From Byssovorax sp. (GTDB lineage Bacteria; Myxococcota_A; Polyangia; Polyangiales; Polyangiaceae): a DNA stretch of 64,000 nt. How positions within the stretch are numbered: position 1 is the first letter of the stretch; every line of letters starts with the position of its first letter. Shown here in pieces: positions 33,369 through 40,458 of this stretch. The DNA lies in contig JANYGI010000131.1 of assembly GCA_025362495.1 (NCBI GenBank), forward strand, positions 1 to 64,000, written 5' to 3'. The translations under genes and the position numbers were made by a program. Below the pieces are notes generated by a model. It worked only from the letters and a program-made list of their open reading frames with translations. It searched no databases and was not told the origin of the DNA.

Positions 33369-34271
33369 TCAGTCGAACAGGGCCGGCGCTCCGCGATCGA
33401 GCGCCGAGCTCATCTTCGCGAGGATGCCGGCCACGACTCCGCGGCTCGTCTTGGCGCCGGCGCCGCGCCGCTCCAGCTCGCCGAGAGCCGCGCGCGCCAG
33501 GAGGACGGGGAAGGCCGTGAAGGCCACGATGCCGCGCGGGGCGCCGGCGTTCTGGAGCAGCTCCACGTACTCGCCGGCCGCGACGAGGTCTTCGCGCGCC
33601 ATCACCATGGCGCGGGCGCGACCGACCGCGGTGCCCAGGTAAACGCGGCCGTCGCGCGCGTCGCACTCGGAGTCCTTGAGGATGTTGACGAGCTGGAGTC
33701 CCTCGCCAAACGCGGTATCGCGGGCGCGGAGCTCGGTCTCCACCTTCGCGAGGCCGGGGTCGGTGTCGAGGAACAGATCGGTGAGCAGCTCGCCCACGAT
33801 GCCGGCGACGACGTAGCAATACCGCTTCAGATCCTGCTCGGTCGCGAGCGCGAGGCTCCCGTCCTCGGCGCCTCCGGCGACGAAGCTGGCCATTCCTTCG
33901 ACGGTGCGCAGCGTGTGGCGAACGACGATCTCGCGGCGAGCCGGGGTGAAGCTCATCAGCTCGGCGATCACGGCCGGGGTCTCGCCCAGCAGCTCGAGGT
34001 AGCCCTCTTCGTCGCACGGGCGCGCCGTCACCCACGCTCGCGCGAGCCGGGTGGCCTCGTCTTCCGAGGGCTTCTCGAGGAGACGAGCGAAGTCCGCCAG
34101 CGCCGCGAGGCGCGCTGCTCGCGGCCAGCGCGTCGCGTCCTCGAAGGTGTCGGCGATCCGGAAGAGCAGATACGCCGCCTGCACCTCGCGGCGCGGCGAC
34201 GTCGGGAGGAGCGGAATCGCCAGGGCGAAGGTCCGGCTGGTACGGGCGAGGAGCCGTTCGAGTAAAAGCAT
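33369..34271 (-). CDS. Squalene synthase (squalene/phytoene synthase family)
   Basis: The 300-residue protein has both aspartate-rich motifs: DTFED at 41-45 and DSECD at 200-204 within LQLVNILKDSECDARDGRVY. It also shows the family opening SRTFALAIPLLP. It joins two farnesyl diphosphates to squalene using NADPH, the first committed step to sterols. Divergent transcription from the squalene monooxygenase-like gene, and the cyclase nearby, support squalene rather than phytoene. A GTG at 34334 is in frame, but ATG 34271 has GGAG at a good distance and a TTGACA promoter element lies about 96 bases upstream (34367-34372), so I choose it. Confidence 0.9.
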   Translation of the reverse strand: MLLLERLLARTSRTFALAIPLLPTSPRREVQAAYLLFRIADTFEDATRWPRAARLAALADFARLLEKPSEDEATRLARAWVTARPCDEEGYLELLGETPAVIAELMSFTPARREIVVRHTLRTVEGMASFVAGGAEDGSLALATEQDLKRYCYVVAGIVGELLTDLFLDTDPGLAKVETELRARDTAFGEGLQLVNILKDSECDARDGRVYLGTAVGRARAMVMAREDLVAAGEYVELLQNAGAPRGIVAFTAFPVLLARAALGELERRGAGAKTSRGVVAGILAKMSSALDRGAPALFD

Positions 34272-34345
34272 GGTTCCGCTCCGACGGGCGATGTCGTGCA
34301 AAAGGGGAGTGCGCACTGTTTGCGTCTTCCCCACGCGTCTCGCTG

Positions 34346-34372
34346 ATAATTGGTTGGCGCCGGTGCTGTCAA
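34346..34372 (-). promoter_or_regulatory. Candidate promoter of squalene synthase
   Basis: On the minus strand a perfect TTGACA (34372 to 34367) is followed 15 bases later by AATTAT (34351 to 34346), four of six matches to a -10 box. The spacer is shorter than ideal. A transcript from here would carry a leader of about 68 bases before ATG 34271. Confidence 0.45.
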
Positions 34373-34507
34373 GTCGTGTGCTGTCCAGGGCGTCGATTTC
34401 ATTCGCAATTCGCCGACCAGGCTCGTTGACGGATCCCGCCGACGTCGGTCGCCGACGACGTGCGCTGACGCCCCCACACGGACCTGTCGGCGACGAGAGT
34501 CAACGAC

Positions 34508-34520
34508 ACGACATTGTCGT
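34508..34520. promoter_or_regulatory. Inverted repeat in the squalene genes' divergent region
   Basis: ACGACA and TGTCGT flank one central T at 34508-34520, about 65 bases before the monooxygenase-like gene. It is a candidate operator shared by the divergent squalene genes. Confidence 0.35.
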
Positions 34521-34585
34521 CAATATCCTCCATGGATCGCAACAAGGGTGTTTGTATCCGGAGGTCTCTGGGCTACCAAGGCGCC

Positions 34586-35956
34586 ATGTCGGATCCCGAC
34601 GTCGTCATCGTCGGCGGCGGCTTCGTGGGCTGTGCGGCGGCGGCCGCCCTCGCGGATGGTCGTCGTCGCATCCTCGTGCTCGAGGCCCGCGCGGGCGCCG
34701 ATCCGCGCTTTCGCGGCGAGCTCATCCATCCTCACGGCGTCGCCGTCCTCCAGGGGCTGGGCCTCCACGCGCCCCTCGCGCGCGCGGGCGGCATCGACGT
34801 GCGCGGCTTCGCGGTCGTGCCCGGCGAGGACGCCGAGCCCGTGCTGCTCCCTTACGACGACGTCGCGGGTCGCCCGCGGCGCGGCCTGTCGATGGATCAT
34901 CACGCGATGGTGGCCAGTCTCCGCGCCGAGGTCAGCGCGCGGCCAGGCGTCGAGCTTCGCAGCGGCGCGCGCGTGACTGGCGTCGTCCGCGAGGGGGAGC
35001 GCGTCGTCGGGATCGAGACGGCCGACGGCGAGCGCATCCGCGCCGATCTCACCATCGTCGCCGAAGGGCGCCACTCGAAGCTGCGCGGCCTGCTCGGCAT
35101 CGCCCAAGAGGTCCGCCTCCTCTCCTTCACAGCGGCCCTGTTGCTCGACGACGTCGACGTCCCGCACGCGCGCCATGGCCACGTGTTCCTCGGCGCGCCC
35201 GGCCCCGTCCTCGCCTACTCCATCGGCGAGGGCCGGGTGCGGATGTGCGTCGATATCCCCGCTTCGGCCGAGAAGGGGAGAGACGCCATCCTCGCTCTCC
35301 TGCGCACGGCCTATGCGCCCTTCGTCCCCGAGCCCCTGCGCGCGGCGATGCTCCGGGCCGCGCGCGCCGACTCGCTCGAGGTCTGCGCCAACCACGCCAT
35401 CCACACGCGGCGCTGCGCGCTGCCGGGCGTGGCGCTGGTGGGCGACTCGGGTGGTTGCTGTCACCCGCTCACCGCCACGGGCCTGACGACAGGCCTCAAC
35501 GACGTCCGCGTCCTCGCCGAAGAGCTGGGCTTCGGCGCGACGGGCGCGCCGGGCGAGAGCTGGGCCACGGTGGACGCGGCGCTCCTCCGCTATCAGCGCC
35601 GTCGCTATCGCTTCGTCCGCGCCCGCGAGATCCTCGCCGACGCGCTCTACGAGGTGTTTCGCGGCGCCGGCACCGGCCCGCTCGCGGTCCGCAATGGCAT
35701 CATCCGCTACTGGCAGGGCAGCTCGCGCGCCCGCATGGCGTCGATGGCGCTCCTCTCTGGCCAGGAGTCGCGGCTCTCGGCCTTCCTCGCCGAGTACGCT
35801 CGCGTCGTCGGCCGGTCGGCCTACAGCGTCATCAACGGCGACGGCGAAGAGCCCTCGATGTCGGCGCGAGCCGCGTCGCTGTCGGGCCTCCTCCGCCTCT
35901 CGTACGAGAAGTTCGAACGCAGCCTCGTGACTGTCTATCAGGACGCGGTCGGATGA
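34586..35956 (+). CDS. FAD-dependent squalene monooxygenase (squalene epoxidase)-like enzyme
   Basis: The 456-residue protein opens VVIVGGGFVGCAAAAALADG, the FAD-binding GxGxxG site, then GELIHPHGVAVLQGLGL, a block close to that of squalene epoxidases (GELLQPGG). Later motifs are IVAEGRHSKLR (DG-type motif) and VALVGDSGGCCHPLTATGLT (GD motif, matching GDAFNMRHPLTGGGMT of squalene epoxidases). A helical C-terminal part of about 130 residues follows. It would oxidise squalene to 2,3-oxidosqualene with O2 at the membrane. Its place between squalene synthase and the C-4 demethylation genes and cyclase supports this. No start other than ATG 34586 precedes the FAD motif so closely. Confidence 0.85.
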   Translation: MSDPDVVIVGGGFVGCAAAAALADGRRRILVLEARAGADPRFRGELIHPHGVAVLQGLGLHAPLARAGGIDVRGFAVVPGEDAEPVLLPYDDVAGRPRRGLSMDHHAMVASLRAEVSARPGVELRSGARVTGVVREGERVVGIETADGERIRADLTIVAEGRHSKLRGLLGIAQEVRLLSFTAALLLDDVDVPHARHGHVFLGAPGPVLAYSIGEGRVRMCVDIPASAEKGRDAILALLRTAYAPFVPEPLRAAMLRAARADSLEVCANHAIHTRRCALPGVALVGDSGGCCHPLTATGLTTGLNDVRVLAEELGFGATGAPGESWATVDAALLRYQRRRYRFVRAREILADALYEVFRGAGTGPLAVRNGIIRYWQGSSRARMASMALLSGQESRLSAFLAEYARVVGRSAYSVINGDGEEPSMSARAASLSGLLRLSYEKFERSLVTVYQDAVG

Positions 35957-36008
35957 GATTCATCACGTCCGGGTTCGCCCATCATCCATCCTCGGGAGCA
36001 CTACGCGC

Positions 36009-37088
36009 ATGACTATCCTCGTCACCGGTGGCAGCGGTCACCTCGGCGCCAACCTGATCCGCCGCCTCGTCGCCGATGGCGAGAACGTCGTCGCGCTCGA
36101 GCGCCCCGGCAGCAACAACAGCGCTCTCGACGGGCTGCCGATCGAGCGCGTCTCGGGCGATCTCCGCAACGCCGACGACATGGTCCGGGCGATGAAGGGG
36201 ATAACGCGTGTCTATCACTGCGCCGCCAAGGTCTCGACGACCGAGGGCGGAGAGCGCGAGATCTACGACTGCAACGTGGTCGGCACGCGGAACCTCCTCG
36301 CCGCCGCGCTCGCCGCCAGGGTGGAGCGGGTCGTCGTCACCAGCTCGTTCAGCGCCGTCGGCCACACCGAGGGTCGTCCCGCCGACGAGAGCGACATGTT
36401 CTATCCCTTCGAGGATCACATGCCCTACGAGCGCTCCAAGGCCTGGGTCGAGCACGAGTGCCTCAAGGCCATCATCCAGGGGCTCGACGTGGTGATCGCG
36501 ACCTCGTGTGCCATCCTCGGGCCGGCCGATTTCAAGCCCTCGCGCATGGGCCGCCTCGTCCAGGACTTCGCCAACGGCAAGCTCCGCGCGTACATCCCGG
36601 GAGGCTTCGAGTTCGTCGCGGCCGCCGACATCGTGCAAGGCCACCTCCTGGCGATGGAGAAGGGCAAGACGGGCGAGAAGTACATCATCAGCACGCGCTT
36701 CGTCACCGTCGACGAGCTGGTGGGGATCCTCGAGGGCATCACCGGCAAGAAGCGCCCGACTCTGCGGTTGCCGCCGAGCGTGATGGCCAAGATCGCCATC
36801 GTTTCGAGCTTCGTCCTCACCAATTTCTTCCCCGACGTCCCCCAGCGGTTCACGCCGGGCGCGGTGCGGATCCTCGGCATGGCCCGGCGCGCCGACACCG
36901 GCAAGGCCCAGCGCGAGCTCGGGTATCGGCCCGGCTCGATCGAAGAGGCCTTGAAGCAAGCCTACGACTTCCACGTGGCGCAGGGCTCGATCGTCGGCGT
37001 CGTGCCCCGCAAGCCCGCGCCCGCGCCCGCGCCCGCGCCGAAGCCCGTCGTGCAGGCGGCCCAGATCAACGGAGCAGCCCTGTCGTGA
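36009..37088 (+). CDS. NAD-dependent sterol C-4 decarboxylase/dehydrogenase-like protein (SdmB-like)
   Basis: The 359-residue short-chain dehydrogenase has the Rossmann motif TGGSGHLG at 6-13, VYHCAAKVS, a serine pair (TSSFSAVGH) and the catalytic pair YERSK at 140-144. This is the 3-beta-hydroxysteroid dehydrogenase/epimerase type. A hydrophobic stretch, VMAKIAIVSSFVLTNFF, may attach it to membrane, and an (Ala-Pro)n tail ends the protein. In Methylococcus capsulatus SdmB acts with the Rieske enzyme SdmA to remove a C-4 methyl of sterols. Here the gene directly precedes the Rieske gene, overlapping it by 4 bases (GTGA), so the same role is likely. Confidence 0.8.
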   Translation: MTILVTGGSGHLGANLIRRLVADGENVVALERPGSNNSALDGLPIERVSGDLRNADDMVRAMKGITRVYHCAAKVSTTEGGEREIYDCNVVGTRNLLAAALAARVERVVVTSSFSAVGHTEGRPADESDMFYPFEDHMPYERSKAWVEHECLKAIIQGLDVVIATSCAILGPADFKPSRMGRLVQDFANGKLRAYIPGGFEFVAAADIVQGHLLAMEKGKTGEKYIISTRFVTVDELVGILEGITGKKRPTLRLPPSVMAKIAIVSSFVLTNFFPDVPQRFTPGAVRILGMARRADTGKAQRELGYRPGSIEEALKQAYDFHVAQGSIVGVVPRKPAPAPAPAPKPVVQAAQINGAALS

Positions 37089-38230
37089 GCAACGAGGCCG
37101 TGATGAACCCCGAACCCGAACGCCTGATCCCGCTCCGCAACCCGAAGGCCGAGCGCCCGCGCCCGCCCACGTTCGAGGAGGCGAAGAACCGCCGCCAGAA
37201 GGTGCGCTCCGCGGGGATGCACCCGGACTACTGGTATCCTGTCGGCTGGACGTCCGACGTCCCGCGGGGCAAGGCCGTGGGCGTCACGTTCTGGAAGCGC
37301 TCGATCGCCCTGTTTCGCGGCGATGACGGCGTGATCCGCGCGCTCGAAGATCGCTGTGCCCACCGCCAGCTCAAGCTCTCCATCGGCCAGGTGAAGGGCT
37401 GTAACCTCACCTGCACGTACCATGGCTGGCAGTACGACGGCGAGGGCAAGGTCGCGCACATTCCTCACGATCTCTTCGGCAACAAGATGCCGGACATCAA
37501 GGTCGGGACCTTCCCGGTAAAGGAGCGTTACGGCATCATCTGGGTCTTCCCGGGCGATCCCGAGGTGGCGAAGACGCGCGATGTCCCGGTGATCCCCGAG
37601 CTGGAAGGCTCGGCGCCGTGGGCCAGCATTCCCGTGGATTTCACCTGGAATGCCCACCACTCGATGATCATGGACAACGTGAGCGACTTCTCGCACGCGT
37701 ACCTGCACCGTGCCAGCAAGCCGTTCGTGGGCGCCAAGCTCACGAGCCTGGAGACGGTGGGCGACAGGGTGCTCCTGTCCTACGATACGAAGGTTGGCGC
37801 CGGGCCGATCTCGGGCCTGTTCGTCAACCGCAAGACGGCCGACACCAACTCGATGAAGCTCGGGTACGAGTATCCGTATCAGTGGTCGAACACCGACGAC
37901 AAGATCAAGCACTGGTGCTTCGTGCTCCCCATCGACGAACGGACGACGCGAACGTTCTTCCTGTTCTACTTCACCCCGGAGATGTTCAAGATCCCGCTCT
38001 TGCCGGTGGCGATCCCGCCCTCGTTCGCGCGCCACGTGGTGATGCCGATCGCGCGGAAGATCCTGGTGCGCCCGCTCCTGGCAGAGGACGGCGTCGCCGT
38101 CGAGGCCGAGCAGGAGGGCTGGGAGAAGCACTTCGAGCAGCCGATCGCCGAGCTCAACCCGGCCATCCACGAGTTCCAGAAGCTGACCATCCGCAAGTGG
38201 GAAGAGCACCTGGGCCGCGCGCGGGCTTAG
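37085..38230 (+). CDS. Rieske-type oxygenase (SdmA-like, sterol C-4 demethylation)
   Basis: The 381-residue protein has the Rieske [2Fe-2S] ligands CAHRQ at 91-95 and CTYHGWQYDGEGK beginning at C110, with H113. The mononuclear iron site follows in DNVSDFSHAYLHR near 200-212. It resembles the oxygenase component SdmA, which oxidises the C-4 methyl group of lanosterol-type sterols using O2 and electrons from a reductase. No reductase gene is adjacent. The GTG at 37085 overlaps the SdmB-like stop; an ATG at 37103 is also possible. The length is typical for a Rieske oxygenase alpha subunit. Confidence 0.82.
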   Translation: MSNEAVMNPEPERLIPLRNPKAERPRPPTFEEAKNRRQKVRSAGMHPDYWYPVGWTSDVPRGKAVGVTFWKRSIALFRGDDGVIRALEDRCAHRQLKLSIGQVKGCNLTCTYHGWQYDGEGKVAHIPHDLFGNKMPDIKVGTFPVKERYGIIWVFPGDPEVAKTRDVPVIPELEGSAPWASIPVDFTWNAHHSMIMDNVSDFSHAYLHRASKPFVGAKLTSLETVGDRVLLSYDTKVGAGPISGLFVNRKTADTNSMKLGYEYPYQWSNTDDKIKHWCFVLPIDERTTRTFFLFYFTPEMFKIPLLPVAIPPSFARHVVMPIARKILVRPLLAEDGVAVEAEQEGWEKHFEQPIAELNPAIHEFQKLTIRKWEEHLGRARA

Positions 38231-38263
38231 CGACGTGACAGGCTGTAGTATCAGATGAAGAGC

Positions 38264-38393
38264 AGAATTTAGCGCAAAGGCGCAGAGGCGCGGAGGCGCA
38301 AAACGACGGGAAGAGAGGAGATTTTGTTGATTCCTGCTCTGGTTCCGGCCTTTTTGCGTCTCTGCGCCTCCGCGTCTTTGCGTTGAAATCCGG
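38264..38393. repeat. Copy A of a ~130-bp inverted-repeat element
   Basis: The left arm contains GGCGCAGAGGCGCGGAGGCG and the right arm, read on the other strand, TTTCAACGCAAAGACGCGG followed by GGCGCAGAGACGC. Arms of about 40 bases flank a centre of about 45. It shares the layout and most arm sequence with the copy at 52903-53030, ends in the same TCCGG, and codes for nothing I can see. It lies between the Rieske gene and the cyclase gene. Confidence 0.75.
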
Positions 38394-38428
38394 ACTTGCA
38401 ACCAGGTCGGTGCGCCAGGGTTTTGCAG

Positions 38429-40456
38429 ATGACCGCCTCCTCCGTGATTGCCACTCTCGATCCGCCGAGCGCCGTCGCCCGCGCCCTCGATCACCTCGTC
38501 TCGGTGCAGCACGCGGACGGGGCCTTCGAGGGCGAGGTCGTCTGGAATCCGATGCTGCTCGGGCAGTACGTCTTCGTGAAGACGATCGTCGCGGGGCCAG
38601 GGGCATCGCCGTTCTCCGCGGACGAGCGGCGCCGGATGATCCGCTACTTCGAGGTCACGAAGACGCCCGAGGGCGGCTGGGGGATGCACCCCGCGTCGGG
38701 GCCGTACGTGTTCTTCACGGCGATGGCCTACGTGGCGTTACGCCTCCTCGGCGTCGGCGCGGACGAGCCGCTCGCGCGAGACGCGAGGCGCCTTCTCCGG
38801 GCCGAGCCGGGGCGCGTCCTCTCGATACCGACGTGGGGGAAGCTCTGGTTTTCCATCCTCGGCCTCTACGAGTACGAGGGCGTCAATCCCGTCCCTCCCG
38901 AGCTGTTCCTGGTGCCCGAGCAGGCGCCGTTTCACCCGGACCGCTTTTACTGCCACACACGCTACATCTACCTGGCGATAGCCTATCTCTACGGCAGGCG
39001 TTTTCGCGCGGATCTCGGCCCGATCACCGCCGATCTCCGCCGCGAGCTGTACGATGTTCCGTTCCAGAGCATCGATTTCTCGGCGCACCGCCACGATCTC
39101 GCGGCGAGCGATCTTCACGTCCGCCCCGGCCCGGGGCTCCGCCTCGCCTACGACGCGCTCGCGGTCTACGAGCGCGCGAAGGTGCCTTTCCTCCGGCAGA
39201 TCGCCCTCGATCGCTGCTTCACTCGCATCCTGTACGAGATGCGGGCCAGCCGTCATCAAGCCATCTCGCCGGTCAACGGGCTGCTCAACTGCCTGGCGAT
39301 CTTCGCCGCCGATCCTCATCACCCCGAGCTCGCGCCGAGCCTCGCGGGCGTCGAGGCCTGGCGCTGGGACGACGAGGAAGAGGGGATACGCTACGCCGGG
39401 GCGCGATCGCAGGCCTGGGATACGGCCTTTGCGATGCGGGCGGCCCTCGCGTCCCCCGCGGTGAACCGGCCGCGCGCCTCGCTCCTGCGCGCCTATGGCT
39501 ACCTCCGCGAGACGCAGATCAAGGAAGAGCTCGCCGGCCGGGAGATCGAGCGGCGCGATCCCATCCTCGGCGGATTCTGCTTCTCCGACGGGCAGCACCG
39601 CTGGCCGGTGAGCGACTGTACCGCCGAGGCCCTCTCGGCGATCCTCGATCTGCACGCCGATCCGGCGATTGCTCCGTCGAAGAGCGAGCGAATCGAGGAC
39701 GCTCGCCTCCTCGACGCGGCCCGGTTCCTCCTCTCGCGGCAGAACGACGACGGCGGCTTTGGCACCTACGAGCGCCGCCGCGGCGGCCCGCTCCTCGAAG
39801 CGTTGAACCCCTCGGAGATGTTCGGCAGCTGCATGACGGAGCGCTCCTACATCGAGTGCACGGCCTCGGCCGTCTCGGCCCTTGCGCGGGTGCGCGAGGC
39901 CCCGGGCGAGGATGGCAATCCGCTCGTCCGCGGCCTGTTTCGCGGCGAAATCGTCGCGGCCATGGATCGCGGCGTACGCTTCCTCCGCGGCGCCCAGAGG
40001 CCCGATGGAGCCTTCTCCGGCTTCTGGGGCGTGTGCTTCACCTACGCCACCTTCCACGCGGTCGAGGCCTTTCACGCTGCCGGAGTGAGCCGCTCCGATC
40101 CGGCGTTGACGGGCGCTGTGCAGTATCTCCTCTCGATCCAGAAGCCCGACGGCGGCTGGGGCGAGCACTACACGAGCTGCCTGGAAGATCGCTATGTCGA
40201 GCACCCCGAGAGCCAGGCGACGATGACGGCTTGGGCCCTCCTCGCGCTGCTCGCGGCCGGCGAAGCGCTGCAATCCGCGCCGGTCACGAAGGCAGTCGGC
40301 TGGCTCGAATCCCATCAGCTCGTGGACGGCTCGTGGCCGCGCCAGGCGCCCGCCGGCGTGTTCTTCGGCGCGGCGATGCTCGATTATCGCCTCTACAAGG
40401 ACTACTTCCCGGCCTGGGCGCTCGGGCGCCACGCGGCGCTCTCGAAGCGAAGCTGA
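38429..40456 (+). CDS. Oxidosqualene cyclase, predicted lanosterol-type
   Basis: The 675-residue protein has the cyclase catalytic motif DCTAE at 396-400 (squalene-hopene cyclases have DDTA instead), plus QW repeats: PEGGWGMH at 80-87, QNDDGGFGTYE, QRPDGAFSGFWG, QKPDGGWGEHY and DGSWP. AWDTAF at 329-334 is the conserved WDTAFA block, and YCHTRY is the family's WCHxR region. Val394, two residues before the catalytic Asp, matches the Val of lanosterol synthases rather than the Ile of cycloartenol synthases. H390 resembles cycloartenol synthase, so the product call is tentative. It cyclises 2,3-oxidosqualene at the membrane. The inverted-repeat element separates it from the Rieske gene. Confidence 0.93.
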   Translation: MTASSVIATLDPPSAVARALDHLVSVQHADGAFEGEVVWNPMLLGQYVFVKTIVAGPGASPFSADERRRMIRYFEVTKTPEGGWGMHPASGPYVFFTAMAYVALRLLGVGADEPLARDARRLLRAEPGRVLSIPTWGKLWFSILGLYEYEGVNPVPPELFLVPEQAPFHPDRFYCHTRYIYLAIAYLYGRRFRADLGPITADLRRELYDVPFQSIDFSAHRHDLAASDLHVRPGPGLRLAYDALAVYERAKVPFLRQIALDRCFTRILYEMRASRHQAISPVNGLLNCLAIFAADPHHPELAPSLAGVEAWRWDDEEEGIRYAGARSQAWDTAFAMRAALASPAVNRPRASLLRAYGYLRETQIKEELAGREIERRDPILGGFCFSDGQHRWPVSDCTAEALSAILDLHADPAIAPSKSERIEDARLLDAARFLLSRQNDDGGFGTYERRRGGPLLEALNPSEMFGSCMTERSYIECTASAVSALARVREAPGEDGNPLVRGLFRGEIVAAMDRGVRFLRGAQRPDGAFSGFWGVCFTYATFHAVEAFHAAGVSRSDPALTGAVQYLLSIQKPDGGWGEHYTSCLEDRYVEHPESQATMTAWALLALLAAGEALQSAPVTKAVGWLESHQLVDGSWPRQAPAGVFFGAAMLDYRLYKDYFPAWALGRHAALSKRS

Positions 40457-40458
40457 CC

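Noticed and set aside
33369-34271. Phytoene synthase instead of squalene synthase
   Set aside because: Both share the DxxxD motifs, but the divergent squalene-monooxygenase-like gene and the nearby oxidosqualene cyclase make squalene the sensible product; no carotenoid genes are near.
38429-40456. Squalene-hopene cyclase
   Set aside because: The catalytic motif is DCTAE, the oxidosqualene type, not DDTA.
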